A stretch of DNA of 64,000 nucleotides from Algoriphagus sp. (lineage in GTDB: Bacteria; Bacteroidota; Bacteroidia; Cytophagales; Cyclobacteriaceae). Below, one piece after another: positions 15,691 to 24,531 of the stretch; the stretch's first letter is position 1; each line of letters starts with the position of its first letter. The DNA lies in NCBI GenBank assembly GCA_018336015.1, contig JAGXQZ010000026.1, positions 1 through 64,000 on the forward strand, read 5' to 3'. The position numbers and the translations under genes were made by a program. Below the pieces are notes generated by a model. It ran no database searches and was not told the origin of the DNA. It saw only the letters and a program-made list of their open reading frames with translations.

Positions 15691-17166
15691 ATGAGTAAAG
15701 TAGCCAAGCAGAGCATACAGACCACGTTTTTTTCCTACATCGGGGTGGTACTTGGCTATATCAACGTCCTTTGGCTCTATCCCTATGCACTGGATACCAC
15801 CGAACTGGGCACTTTCCGAACCATTCAGGATCTTGGTCTTTTGTTTGTACCATTTGCCCAACTGGGTGTTGGACACGGGATTACCCGCTATTTTCCAAAG
15901 TTGGAAAATCATCAATCTGCTTTCCTTACCTATAGCTTAGGGCTTTCATTCTTGGGATTTGCGGGGGTTTCCATGCTGTTTTTTGGCTTTAAAGATGAGT
16001 TGATCGGACTCTTCGCGGCTAACTCTCCCGAGGTAGTCAATTTCTTAGGGGTGGTTTTGTTGATCACCTTATTTTCTCTCCTAAGCAGTGTCTTGGATGC
16101 TTATGCTCGATCCTATGTCAAAGTCGCCATTCCCACTTTTTTCAGAGAAGTCTTCCTGCGCCTTTTGACATCCGTGTTAGTAGCCATTTATCTACTGAAA
16201 TGGATCAATTTTGAGCAGGTGATGCAGGGATTGATCGGAGTATATGGCTTTTCGCTTTTGGGGGTTTGGGTCTATTTGATTTGGCTGAAAGTATTCAAAC
16301 TGGATTTTCATTGGGGCCATTTCCCAAAGGGTTTCCGCACTTCATTTATCCGATTTAGTCTGATTACCTTTTTGGCTACTGCGGCTTCTACCCTGATCAT
16401 GAAAATCGACTCCATCATGGTGAGTTCGATGATCAGCTTGGAAGCCAATGCGATATACTCCATCGCTTTTTACATGGCTTTGGTCATTGAATTACCGCGG
16501 AGAGCTATTTCTCAGGTAGCTATGCCGGTCATTGCTGACCATTTTGCAAAAAATAGACTCAACGAAATCAACCTCCTCTACAAGCAAATTTCCAACAGGC
16601 AACTCTACATCTGCCTGCTTTTATTCGCCTTGATTTGGAGTAGTATTGATGAGATTTACCACTTTGTACCTAATCGGGAAATCTATCAGGCAGGCAAGTG
16701 GGTCGTGTTTTACATCGCTTTGGGAAAGCTTTTCGATGTGGCTTTCTCGGTTAACAGTGAGATTCTGGTTTTCTCAAAGTTTTATCGGTCCAACCTAATT
16801 CTTACAGTTGCGATGAGCATTTTGATCATCGGGGTGAATTATTGGCTGATTCCCATTTTTGGAATCGAAGGTGCGGCCATCGGCTCGGCGGGAGTCATGT
16901 TGCTGTTTAATCTGATCAAGTATGGCTACCTGAAGGCAAAAATCCAGTTAGATCCTTTTAGTCTGGAAACAGTAAAAATCAGTGCAGTAGGATTGCTCTC
17001 ACTTTCAGGGATGTTTTTAAGTTTCGAGGGTTTGCACCCGTTTTTGGGTATTATGATCAAATCTACTGCTGTCCTACTTTTGTTTTTGATCGGATCAATA
17101 GGATTTGGTGTGGGAAAAGAAGAGTGGGAATGGATCAAAAATAAGGTGAAAAAATCCGGGCCTTAG
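15691..17166 (+). CDS. Polysaccharide flippase (MOP superfamily, Wzx-like)
   Basis: A 491-residue integral membrane protein with about 12-14 helices from residue 10 to 480. The N-terminus SVQTTFFSYIGVVLGYINVL-type segment (residues about 7-26) and the RTIQDLGLLFVPFAQLGVGH segment (about 44-63) are typical of oligosaccharide flippases. It probably moves lipid-linked sugars across the inner membrane. It stands alone between the feo terminator and a palindrome-bearing gap, with no glycosyltransferases beside it, so the glycan is unknown. Confidence 0.85.
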   Translation: MSKVAKQSIQTTFFSYIGVVLGYINVLWLYPYALDTTELGTFRTIQDLGLLFVPFAQLGVGHGITRYFPKLENHQSAFLTYSLGLSFLGFAGVSMLFFGFKDELIGLFAANSPEVVNFLGVVLLITLFSLLSSVLDAYARSYVKVAIPTFFREVFLRLLTSVLVAIYLLKWINFEQVMQGLIGVYGFSLLGVWVYLIWLKVFKLDFHWGHFPKGFRTSFIRFSLITFLATAASTLIMKIDSIMVSSMISLEANAIYSIAFYMALVIELPRRAISQVAMPVIADHFAKNRLNEINLLYKQISNRQLYICLLLFALIWSSIDEIYHFVPNREIYQAGKWVVFYIALGKLFDVAFSVNSEILVFSKFYRSNLILTVAMSILIIGVNYWLIPIFGIEGAAIGSAGVMLLFNLIKYGYLKAKIQLDPFSLETVKISAVGLLSLSGMFLSFEGLHPFLGIMIKSTAVLLLFLIGSIGFGVGKEEWEWIKNKVKKSGP

Positions 17167-17251
17167 AGTGTTACGAAACCTCTTTTATTGACAAGATTTG
17201 AGCTGCTTGGATGCCGCAAACTTCCACTGTTATCCTGCGTTTTGTGCGAGG

Positions 17252-17269
17252 TCCCGATAGCTATCGGGA
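17252..17269. repeat. 18-bp perfect palindrome TCCCGATAGCTATCGGGA
   Basis: A perfect inverted repeat in the 17167-17586 gap, with no T-run and no adjacent gene end to terminate. It shares the TCCCGA...TCGGGA frame with hairpins at 54991 and 55033, so it looks like a dispersed palindromic repeat. The rest of the gap holds a promoter at 17558 and nothing else I can support. Confidence 0.8.
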
Positions 17270-17557
17270 TGAGGCCTGTTTTTGGTAAAAGCTTCACTCG
17301 GGATTGTAATTAAATTGTGAAGTTCGAACAAGTCGGCAGCCCGGACTCTGCAAATATACGGCAGGCATTCGAGAGCGTTGTCGGAATTGAAAATTAATCT
17401 TGGCCAATGGGCCTAGAATTAACACTGAAAAAACATCACCAAATATTATTTTTCCAAAAACCTGGCAAAATCAGCCATTCTGAGCCAGAAATAACACCTT
17501 CCATAAAGATTCAGAATTTTATTTTGAGAATCCTTTCAGAGATTGTTATCCTAGGAT

Positions 17558-17565
17558 TACCTTTG
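17558..17565 (+). promoter_or_regulatory. -7 box (TACCTTTG) of the second universal stress protein
   Basis: Exact TAnnTTTG match with a TTG at 17533-17535 (22-nt spacer, close to the Bacteroidetes -33). It places transcription start near 17572 and therefore excludes the upstream in-frame start at 17407. Confidence 0.65.
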
Positions 17566-17586
17566 TATGGACAAATCCAAGTCGCT

Positions 17587-18510
17587 ATGTATCTGATTAA
17601 AAAATTGATTGTTTGTCTTGACCAGACCCCCTTAGATCAGACCCTTATTGAGTACGCCGCTTTTATCGCGAGGGTTAATCAGACCAAAAAGATCTACTTC
17701 GCCAATGTGATCAAGAATCTTTCGATCCCAAAGGAAGTCCTCGAAGAGTTTCCAAATCTGATCGAAAACATGATCAACGAGCGAACAGAAGCCATGGAAA
17801 AAATGGTATCCCGGCATTTTCCGGATATCAAGGGATTAGCAATAAGCTACGTAGTAAAGGAGGGAAACCTTTCGAAGAAAATTTTAAAGCTCGCCGAAGA
17901 AAAATCAGCCGATATGATCATGATCGGCCGCAAGGTGGATCTCCCAGGTACGGGTGTGGCTTCCCAGCGTTTGGCAAGAAGAGCTTCCTGTTCCCTCTTG
18001 ATTGTGCCTGAAGGTGCCAAACCCAAACTTAATCGACTGTTGGTTCCGAGCGACTTCTCTGAATATTCGAAAGATGCTCTTGAGGAAGCCGTGATGATCG
18101 TAGAAAAACACGGGGGAACGGCAGAAATCGTCTGCCAAAATGTGTTTACTGTGCCTTCGGGTTATCATTTTACGGGAAAAAGCTATGAGGAATTTACTGA
18201 CATCATGAAAATGCATGCGGAAATCAACTACAAGAAGTTTATCCGTAAAATCGATACCAAAGGCGTTAAAATCACGCCGATTTATACCAAAGATGACGAC
18301 GATGATCCTGTGCAGGAAATCGTATCCAAGGCCTTGGAGATCGAAGCCGACGGCATCATCATCGGCGCTAAAGGAAGAACAGCCGCTACAGCTTTATTTA
18401 TTGGAAGCATGGCCGAGCGATTGATTCAGTTCAATGATAGCCTTCCCCTATTGGTTACTAGACCGAAAGGAAAAAATGCCGGAATTTTGGATTACATCCT
18501 GGAGATTTAA
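17587..18510 (+). CDS. Tandem-domain universal stress protein
   Basis: A 307-residue protein from the ATG at 17587 (MYLIKKLIVCLDQTPLDQTL). First USP domain about residues 4-145 (IMIGRKVDLPGTGVASQRLA and CSLLIVPEG), second about 148-300 with the nucleotide-binding motif IIGAKGRTAATALFIGSMAE (about 258-277) and LPLLVTRP. In contrast to the stress protein at 6918, here the second domain carries the better ATP-binding motif. The frame is open upstream to 17407, but that extension is unlike the family and lies upstream of the promoter. Single gene, with a terminator after it. Confidence 0.85.
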   Translation: MYLIKKLIVCLDQTPLDQTLIEYAAFIARVNQTKKIYFANVIKNLSIPKEVLEEFPNLIENMINERTEAMEKMVSRHFPDIKGLAISYVVKEGNLSKKILKLAEEKSADMIMIGRKVDLPGTGVASQRLARRASCSLLIVPEGAKPKLNRLLVPSDFSEYSKDALEEAVMIVEKHGGTAEIVCQNVFTVPSGYHFTGKSYEEFTDIMKMHAEINYKKFIRKIDTKGVKITPIYTKDDDDDPVQEIVSKALEIEADGIIIGAKGRTAATALFIGSMAERLIQFNDSLPLLVTRPKGKNAGILDYILEI

Positions 18511-18539
18511 AGTTGCCTCACCCTACCCATTTTTTCCAA

Positions 18540-18574
18540 AATAGCACTTCTGTGGACAGAAGTGCTATTTTCTT
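18540..18574 (+). terminator. Intrinsic terminator
   Basis: A 13-bp perfect stem (18540-18552 with 18557-18569), loop TGGA, then T-rich sequence. Confidence 0.9.
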
Positions 18575-18654
18575 TTTGAAAGTACTTTTTCTCTTCCTGT
18601 ATATTCATTTCCTATTGAGATCTTTTCCAAAGTTTGACTCTTTGGAAGAGTTAG

Positions 18655-18740
18655 ACTTCCGTCTCCAGTCTACAAACTTCTGTCTCCCGTCTCCCCTCTT
18701 CGGTCTTCCGTCTTCCGTCTTCCGTCTCCCCTCTTTTTCT
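18655..18740 (+). repeat. Polypyrimidine tract with 7-nt TCTTCCG-type repeats
   Basis: An almost pure C/T stretch containing gtctccagtc, tgtctcccgtctcc and three successive cttccgt units. It sits between the stress-protein terminator and the sigma factor gene. A similar C/T tract follows the oligopeptidase gene at 22896. No coding function is supported. Confidence 0.6.
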
Positions 18741-18797
18741 CACCCATTTTTCATGTAACTTAAACCCTACGCCCTACAGCAGGTCTAATCGCGAAAC

Positions 18798-19343
18798 ATG
18801 AAAGAAAACGATCAGCATATTCTCCGGCTTATCCAGTCTCCGTTTACCAAGGAGATAGGATACAGGCAGCTGATCGAAGCCTATCAAAAGAGAGTTTACC
18901 ACGTGATTCGGCGCATGGTGATCATTCACGAAGATGCCGATGACCTCACCCAAAACACTTTCATCAGGGCTTTTCGAAGCCTGGACAAGTTTGAAGGAAA
19001 TTCCTCCCTGTTCACTTGGCTGTATCGGATAGCGACAAATGAGGCCTTGACCTTTCTGGAAAAGAAGAAAAAGCGTTTTTTCTTTTCCCTGGAAGACCAT
19101 CAGGAGAAAATGGAATCCTACCTCGACCAACCCGGTATTTTAACTGGGGAAGAAATCCAAAAGAAACTGGAAAAAGCCCTTCTTAAGCTTCCTGACAAGC
19201 AACGATTAGTCTTTCACCTGAAATATCAGGAAGAACTGAGCTATGAAGAAATGTCCGAAGTGACAGGTACAAGTATAGGAGCTCTGAAGGCCAGTTATCA
19301 TCATGCCGTGAAAAAAATCGAACAATCCTTATTGAATCAATAA
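18798..19343 (+). CDS. ECF-type RNA polymerase sigma factor
   Basis: A 181-residue sigma-70 family protein. Region 2 covers residues about 20-90 (DADDLTQNTFIRAFRSLDKF at 48-67, FTWLYRIATNEAL at about 74-86). Region 4 (about 125-178) has PDKQRLVFHLKYQEELSYEE and SIGALKASYHHAVKKI. It lacks a long N-terminal region, as usual for extracytoplasmic-function sigma factors. Two genes follow at 26 and about 10 bp, a probable membrane-anchored regulator and a periplasmic protein, so it probably forms a three-gene envelope-stress operon. Confidence 0.93.
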   Translation: MKENDQHILRLIQSPFTKEIGYRQLIEAYQKRVYHVIRRMVIIHEDADDLTQNTFIRAFRSLDKFEGNSSLFTWLYRIATNEALTFLEKKKKRFFFSLEDHQEKMESYLDQPGILTGEEIQKKLEKALLKLPDKQRLVFHLKYQEELSYEEMSEVTGTSIGALKASYHHAVKKIEQSLLNQ

Positions 19344-19368
19344 ACCAATTGATTGATACTAAGTCTAA

Positions 19369-19731
19369 ATGCTAATGGAAAAGTTACCCAAGTTACAGGA
19401 ATTCAAGGCCCCCGAGGGATACTTTGAAGGACTTCCTGATCGGATCATTCAAAAATCAAAACGAGAACGCTCGAGTATCTACATCAGATATGCTGCTGCC
19501 GCTTCTGTTTTGGTCACCTTGGGTATTTGGCAGTTTGGACTGATTAACGCACCCACGGCACCTCTAACATTAGAAGAAGAAGCATTACTTTACATAGAAA
19601 GCAACCAGTGGTCATCAGAAGATGTGCTAGGACTGTCTGAAAATCCAAATGAAATCCTGGATCAAATCATCGAGGATCAATTTGGTCCAGACGATCTCCC
19701 TCTAGAAGTCGAAGATGAAAATTGGTACTAA
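19369..19731 (+). CDS. Single-pass membrane protein, candidate anti-sigma factor
   Basis: A 120-residue protein with an N-terminal soluble part (KLPKLQEFKAPEGYFEGLPD, residues 5-24), one membrane segment (about 42-60, YAAAASVLVTLGIWQFGLI) and an acidic C-terminus. PEGYFEGLPDRI-type N-termini occur in Bacteroidetes proteins encoded right after ECF sigma genes. Position and topology suggest an anti-sigma role, but no zinc motif (HxxxCxxC) is present. The start may be ATG 19369 or 19375. Confidence 0.7.
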   Translation: MLMEKLPKLQEFKAPEGYFEGLPDRIIQKSKRERSSIYIRYAAAASVLVTLGIWQFGLINAPTAPLTLEEEALLYIESNQWSSEDVLGLSENPNEILDQIIEDQFGPDDLPLEVEDENWY

Positions 19732-19741
19732 TCCCATCGTC

Positions 19742-20179
19742 ATGAAAAAAATCACTCCATACCTTCTCCTACTTTTCTTGCTTTTGGCAGGAAACGTCAT
19801 GGCGCAAAGGCCAAATCAGAATATTGATCCCGAAAAGCTACAAGCAGCAAGAATCGCATTCATCACTTCCCGAATTGATCTGAAACCGGAACAAGCGGAA
19901 CGTTTTTGGCCAATCTTCAACAAATACACTGAGCAACGAGAAGCATCGATGAAGTCTATCTCGCAGCTCAATCGTGGCGGTGAGGCTATCACGGAAGAAG
20001 AAGCAAAAATCCGAATTCAAAAGCGGTTACAACTTCAGCAGAAATTGATTGATGAGGAAAAAGCCTTTGTAGCAGAGGTTTCCAAAGTCATCACTTCAAA
20101 GCAAGTCCTGATGCTTCATGACATAGCGAGGGATTTTAACCGCTACATCTACCAGCGGCAGCGTGGACAAGGAAATTGA
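19742..20179 (+). CDS. Secreted Spy/LTxxQ-like periplasmic protein
   Basis: A 145-residue protein from the ATG at 19742, with signal peptide MKKITPYLLLLFLLLAGNVM and cleavage after AQ. The mature part is helical, Arg/Gln/Glu-rich (DLKPEQAERFWPIFNKYTEQ, about residues 44-63, then a long helix to 140), resembling Spy/CpxP-family periplasmic stress sensors or chaperones. It ends the ECF sigma operon and is followed by a strong terminator. It may be a target or a sensor for the sigma pathway. Confidence 0.75.
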   Translation: MKKITPYLLLLFLLLAGNVMAQRPNQNIDPEKLQAARIAFITSRIDLKPEQAERFWPIFNKYTEQREASMKSISQLNRGGEAITEEEAKIRIQKRLQLQQKLIDEEKAFVAEVSKVITSKQVLMLHDIARDFNRYIYQRQRGQGN

Positions 20180-20214
20180 AAAAAGGCCCGAAATGATCAA
20201 TTTCGGGCCTTTTC
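20180..20214. terminator. Bidirectional intrinsic terminator
   Basis: AGGCCCGAAA / TTTCGGGCCT stem (20184-20193 with 20201-20210), A-run before, T-run after; between the convergent Spy-like and mscL genes. Confidence 0.9.
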
Positions 20215-20216
20215 TA

Positions 20217-20639
20217 TTATTTCTTAAGCAAGTCTCTTATCTCTTCCAAGAGCTTTTCGCTTGGGGTCGGTGCAGGAGGTGCCTGCGGTGCTGCAGGAGC
20301 CTCTTCTTTTTTCTTGTTAAACTTATTGATCCCCTTGATCGCCAAGAATATCACAAAAGCAATAATGGTGAAATCCACCACATTTTGAATAAACATCCCG
20401 TAATTCAGCGTCACAGCAGCCACCGCCTCACCAGCTTCATTGGTAGAGGATTCTTTTAAAATAATTGCCAAATCCTTGAAATCCACTCCGCCGATCAACA
20501 ACCCCAATGGTGGCATCACGACGTCGTTGACGAATGAAGATACAATTTTCCCAAAAGCGCCACCGATGATCACACCGACAGCCAAGTCTACGACGTTCCC
20601 TTTGACCGCAAACTCTTTAAATTCTTGAAGTAATCCCAT
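20217..20639 (-). CDS. mscL: Large-conductance mechanosensitive channel MscL
   Basis: A 140-residue channel subunit. TM1 is highly conserved: [20 protein letters not shown] (residues 7-26) followed by [21 protein letters not shown]2 is about 78-100 ([19 protein letters not shown]). A short acidic periplasmic loop and a Pro/Ala-rich linker ([16 protein letters not shown]) precede the C-terminal helix bundle. It releases solutes under osmotic downshock. Single gene. Confidence 0.97.
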   Translation of the reverse strand: MGLLQEFKEFAVKGNVVDLAVGVIIGGAFGKIVSSFVNDVVMPPLGLLIGGVDFKDLAIILKESSTNEAGEAVAAVTLNYGMFIQNVVDFTIIAFVIFLAIKGINKFNKKKEEAPAAPQAPPAPTPSEKLLEEIRDLLKK

Positions 20640-20852
20640 AAAATGAAAGGTTGGTTGAAAATTTTGATTGTTTGTTTTATTTGAAAGGAAGTAATCAGTC
20701 TTTAAAATAAACAGATATCAAGCTTTTGCCTAATTCTCAGCTCTTTTTCCTGAAATTGGAATCAAATCAATTGCTAAATCCTACCAAATCCGACTTTCTC
20801 ACGAACCAAGCTGCTCCAAATTTGATTAACCTTGCAGCAAACTTACGAGTAC

Positions 20853-22895
20853 ATGCAGACACCCCTCGCACCTAAGAAGCCACAGATTTTAGAAATACAC
20901 GGTCATCAGCGCACCGATGACTACTATTGGATGAATGACCGGGAAAATCCTGAAGTCATCGACTACCTGAATCAAGAAAATGAATACCTCCAACAGGTCA
21001 TGAAACCGACCGAGGAGTTTCAAAATAGCCTTTTCGAAGAAATGAAAGGCCGAATCAAAGAGGATGATCAGAGTGTCCCCTACTTCAAATCCGGCTATCA
21101 TTGGTATGTCCGGTACGAAAAGGGAGAAGAATACCCTATCTATTGCCGAAAAAAAGGCTCGCTAGAGGCTGAGGAAGAAATCACCCTCAACGTGAACGAG
21201 CTCGCCAGAGGAAAATCCTACTACCAAGTGGGTGGCACCGCGACCACGCCTAATCAAAAAATCCTCGGCTTTGCCGCAGATGAAGTGGGTAGAAGAATAT
21301 ACACGATCTATTTCAAAAACCTGGAAACTGGGGAAATCTATCCTGAAAGCATCCCCGAAATCACCGGGAACTTCGTGTGGGCTGCCGACAACCAAACGAT
21401 TTTCTACTCCAAACAAGATCCGGAAACACTTCGGTCATACCGAATCTACAAACACGTACTTGGAACAGACTGTGCTACCGACGAACTGATTTTCGAAGAA
21501 GCGGATGAGGAATTTAGCTGCGTTGTGCATAAAACCAAGTCCGAGCGATTCATCCTGATTCATTCGGAAAGTACCATTTCTTCCGAAGTGAGATTTATTG
21601 AGGCAAACAACCCAACTTCCGCTTTTCAAGTACTCCAAGAGCGAATCCCCTATTTGGAATATGCTTCGGATCACTATGGAGAACATTTTTACATCCGCAC
21701 CAATGACCAAGCACAAAACTTCAAATTAGTCAAAGCACCTGTCACTAATCCGGGTAAAGCCAATTGGGAGGATGTGATTCCCCATCGGGCTGCCGTTCTT
21801 TTGGAAGACTTTGACCTGTTTGCAAAGTACCTAGTTACCCAAGAGCGCTCCAATGGCTTAACCCAAATTCAGATCCTGCCTTGGGAAGGGGAAGGACATT
21901 CCCTTCAGTTTGATGACGAAACCTACACCGCTTGGATCTCTACAAATCCTGAATTTGAAACCGACATCCTGAGATTTGGATACAATTCCTTGACCACTCC
22001 AAGTTCTGTCTATGATTATCACCTGATTTCCAGAGAAAAAACCCTCCTCAAACAGCAGGAAGTGGTCGGTGGCTACGATTCATCAGAATTTTATTCCGAA
22101 CGAATTTGGGCCAAAGCTGAAGACGGCGTGATGGTTCCGATTTCACTGGTGTATAAAAAATCCCTTTTCTCCCAAAACGGAAAAAATCCCCTGCTTCTCT
22201 ACTCCTATGGCTCCTATGGCTACAGCATGGACGCCTACTTTTCCTCCAATCGACTCAGCCTCCTCAACCGGGGTTTTGTCTTTGCCATCGCCCACATTCG
22301 CGGCGGGGAGGACTTAGGCAGACATTGGTACGAAGACGGGAAAATGCTCCGAAAGAGAAATACGTTTACCGACTTCATCGCTTGTGCGGAACATCTGATT
22401 CACGAAAACTACGCCTCACCTAAGCACTTGTATGCCATGGGAGGCAGTGCGGGAGGACTACTGATGGGAGCGGTAATCAACATGAGACCCGAGCTTTTCA
22501 GAGGCGTCATCGCCAATGTGCCTTTCGTAGATGTAGTCACCACCATGCTTGATGAAAGCATTCCCTTGACCACCGGGGAGTTTCAGGAATGGGGCAATCC
22601 CAAGCATCAGGAATATTACGAATACATGCTCTCCTACTCTCCATACGATAATGTAGAGGAAAAAGCCTATCCCAACCTTTTGGTTACCTCTGGCTTGCAC
22701 GATTCCCAGGTGCAATATTGGGAACCCACCAAATGGGTGGCCAAACTTCGGGACAAGAAAACCGATTCCAACCTCCTACTCTTGCACACCAATATGGAAG
22801 CCGGGCACGGAGGGGCATCAGGACGGTTCAATGCCTTGAAAGAACTCGCCTTGGAATACGCCTTTCTTTTGATGCTGGAAGAAAAGACGAGTTGA
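20853..22895 (+). CDS. ptrB: Oligopeptidase B (S9A serine peptidase)
   Basis: About 680 residues from the ATG at 20853 (MQTPLAPKKPQILEIHGHQR); a TTG start at 20832 is less likely because it overlaps a TAACCTTG -7-like box. The N-terminal beta-propeller (about 70-405) is followed by the alpha/beta-hydrolase domain. Catalytic Ser sits in GGSAGGLLMG (about residue 532), Asp in GLHDSQVQYWEP (about 617), His in EAGHGGASGR (about 652). The glycine-rich RGGEDLGRHWYEDG segment is typical of oligopeptidase B, which cuts after basic residues in short peptides. No signal peptide, so cytoplasmic. Confidence 0.93.
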   Translation: MQTPLAPKKPQILEIHGHQRTDDYYWMNDRENPEVIDYLNQENEYLQQVMKPTEEFQNSLFEEMKGRIKEDDQSVPYFKSGYHWYVRYEKGEEYPIYCRKKGSLEAEEEITLNVNELARGKSYYQVGGTATTPNQKILGFAADEVGRRIYTIYFKNLETGEIYPESIPEITGNFVWAADNQTIFYSKQDPETLRSYRIYKHVLGTDCATDELIFEEADEEFSCVVHKTKSERFILIHSESTISSEVRFIEANNPTSAFQVLQERIPYLEYASDHYGEHFYIRTNDQAQNFKLVKAPVTNPGKANWEDVIPHRAAVLLEDFDLFAKYLVTQERSNGLTQIQILPWEGEGHSLQFDDETYTAWISTNPEFETDILRFGYNSLTTPSSVYDYHLISREKTLLKQQEVVGGYDSSEFYSERIWAKAEDGVMVPISLVYKKSLFSQNGKNPLLLYSYGSYGYSMDAYFSSNRLSLLNRGFVFAIAHIRGGEDLGRHWYEDGKMLRKRNTFTDFIACAEHLIHENYASPKHLYAMGGSAGGLLMGAVINMRPELFRGVIANVPFVDVVTTMLDESIPLTTGEFQEWGNPKHQEYYEYMLSYSPYDNVEEKAYPNLLVTSGLHDSQVQYWEPTKWVAKLRDKKTDSNLLLLHTNMEAGHGGASGRFNALKELALEYAFLLMLEEKTS

Positions 22896-22980
22896 CCCAA
22901 TCTCCAGTCTCTTAAACTCTACTATCCATTCTCAAATTCTCTTAATCTCCTAATCTCTTATTCTCCCAATCACTTCTTCC
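22896..22980 (+). repeat. Pyrimidine-rich tract of ctctta/tctcct words
   Basis: A C/T-rich stretch downstream of ptrB with repeated tctcttaatctcctaatctc words. It resembles the tract at 18655 in composition and position (3' of a gene). Nothing coding is visible. Confidence 0.45.
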
Positions 22981-23082
22981 CAACAAAATAATTTTCTTGC
23001 GTGCAATCGGTTTCCTTGCCTCAAGTTTCTACAGCTCATTGACAATAAACTTCCGCCAATAAGTGAAAAATCAAAATTTCCC

Positions 23083-23090
23083 TAACTTTG
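23083..23090 (+). promoter_or_regulatory. -7 box (TAACTTTG) for mgsA-pfkA
   Basis: Exact TAnnTTTG match 26 bp before the mgsA ATG. Confidence 0.6.
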
Positions 23091-23116
23091 GCGCCAAACC
23101 TAGTTAAACCCAATCG

Positions 23117-23497
23117 ATGAAAATCGCCTTAATCGCCCATGATGGTAAAAAAGCCGACATGGTTCACTTTTTAAGCGGATTCCGCGATGCCTTACACCGC
23201 GTAGATATTGATCTCGTAGCCACTGGCACCACGGGTTCACATATCGAAAAAGCCGGATTCCAAGTAGAAAGATTACTCTCTGGACCTTTGGGTGGTGACG
23301 CCCAAATTGCTGCCTTGGCCGCTGAGAAAAAACTTGCAGCAGTGATCTTCTTCCGTGATCCATTAGATAAGCACCCCCACGAACCGGACGTTCAGATGCT
23401 CATGAGAATCTGTGACGTGCATAATATCCCCTTGGCCACCAACCCCGCTTCGGCCGAGCTCATGTTTAAAGCCTTGACACAAACCTATGGAACCTAA
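23117..23497 (+). CDS. mgsA: Methylglyoxal synthase
   Basis: A 126-residue enzyme that converts dihydroxyacetone phosphate to methylglyoxal and phosphate. Family signatures are ALIAHDGKKADMVHFLSGF (residues 4-22), the phosphate-binding ATGTTGSHI (about 35-43), LSGPLGGDAQIAALAAE (about 54-70), and the catalytic region VIFFRDPLDKHPHEPDVQML (about 77-96). The end overlaps the start of pfkA by 11 bases in another frame, so the two are translationally coupled. Confidence 0.96.
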   Translation: MKIALIAHDGKKADMVHFLSGFRDALHRVDIDLVATGTTGSHIEKAGFQVERLLSGPLGGDAQIAALAAEKKLAAVIFFRDPLDKHPHEPDVQMLMRICDVHNIPLATNPASAELMFKALTQTYGT

Positions 23498-24473
23498 GAA
23501 TATCAAAAAAATCGGTGTACTCACCTCCGGTGGTGACTCACCCGGAATGAATGCAGCCATTCGTGCAGCCGTACGAGCCGGATTTTATTACGGACTTGAA
23601 ATGTATGGAATCTACCGTGGCTACGAAGGGATGATCCAAAATGACATCAAAAAGCTCGATTCCAAAAACATTACGCACGTACTCGAACGAGGAGGCACCT
23701 TCCTCAAATCTGCACGAAGCGACGAATTCAGAACACCCGAAGGAAGACAGAAAGCCTACAATAACCTCAAAAGTCACGGTATCGATGCCCTGGTGGTAAT
23801 CGGAGGCGACGGTTCGCTTACAGGCGCTCATCTCTTCTATCAAGAATATGGCATCCCTGCCATTGGACTTCCCGGTACGATTGACAATGATCTTTCAGGC
23901 ACAGACCTGACCATCGGATTTGATACCGCTTGCAATACAGCCATCGAAGCCATTGACAAGATCCGTGATACCGCCACTTCCCACGACCGTCTGTTTTTCG
24001 TGGAAGTAATGGGCCGTGATGCAGGATTTATCGCCATCAATGCGGGAATCGGTAGTGCTGCAGCTGCGATTTTGATCCCTGAGCGCAAGACACCAATCGA
24101 AACGCTCGTAGAAAAGCTTAAGTCCCGTACCAAAGCCAAAAAATCATCCAACATCGTGATTGTAGCAGAAGGTGGAAAAAGCGGTTCGGCACAGGAAATC
24201 GCAGATAAAGTGAAAAAATTCCTTCCCTACTACGACATCAAGGTTACCATCCTCGGACACTTGCAGCGTGGCGGGGCTCCCACTTCATTTGACAGACTCC
24301 TAGCTTCCAAGCTTGGCGTGGCAGCGGTAGAAGGACTCATGCAAGGAAAATACGATGTAATGGCCGGCACGATCAACAATAAGATCGTCTACACTCCGAT
24401 CGTCAAAGCCATCGTAGATGACAAGGAAGTCGATGACGAAGACCTCAGAATCGCCAATATTCTTTCTACCTGA
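23487..24473 (+). CDS. pfkA: ATP-dependent 6-phosphofructokinase
   Basis: A 328-residue enzyme of glycolysis. Motifs: LTSGGDSPGMNAAIRAAVRA (residues 9-28), VIGGDGSLTGA (about 101-111), the catalytic IGLPGTIDNDLSGTDLTIGF (about 126-145), VEVMGRDAGFIA (about 170-181) and LGHLQRGGAPTSFDRLLASK (about 251-270). The GGDGS glycine after GGD marks it as ATP- rather than PPi-dependent. Overlaps mgsA; a strong terminator follows. Confidence 0.97.
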   Translation: MEPKNIKKIGVLTSGGDSPGMNAAIRAAVRAGFYYGLEMYGIYRGYEGMIQNDIKKLDSKNITHVLERGGTFLKSARSDEFRTPEGRQKAYNNLKSHGIDALVVIGGDGSLTGAHLFYQEYGIPAIGLPGTIDNDLSGTDLTIGFDTACNTAIEAIDKIRDTATSHDRLFFVEVMGRDAGFIAINAGIGSAAAAILIPERKTPIETLVEKLKSRTKAKKSSNIVIVAEGGKSGSAQEIADKVKKFLPYYDIKVTILGHLQRGGAPTSFDRLLASKLGVAAVEGLMQGKYDVMAGTINNKIVYTPIVKAIVDDKEVDDEDLRIANILST

Positions 24474-24496
24474 GAACGATCAGGAATTTAGATCAC

Positions 24497-24530
24497 AAAA
24501 GAGGCCCGAATTTTTCGGGCCTCTTTTGTT
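24497..24530. terminator. Bidirectional intrinsic terminator
   Basis: Fourteen-base perfect stem (24497-24510 with the complement ending at 24526), loop TTT, T-run after. Between the convergent pfkA and amylase genes. Confidence 0.92.
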
Positions 24531-24531
24531 T

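Noticed and set aside
17407..17586. N-terminal extension of the second universal stress protein
   Set aside because: It lies upstream of a good promoter (17558) and is unlike USP sequences.
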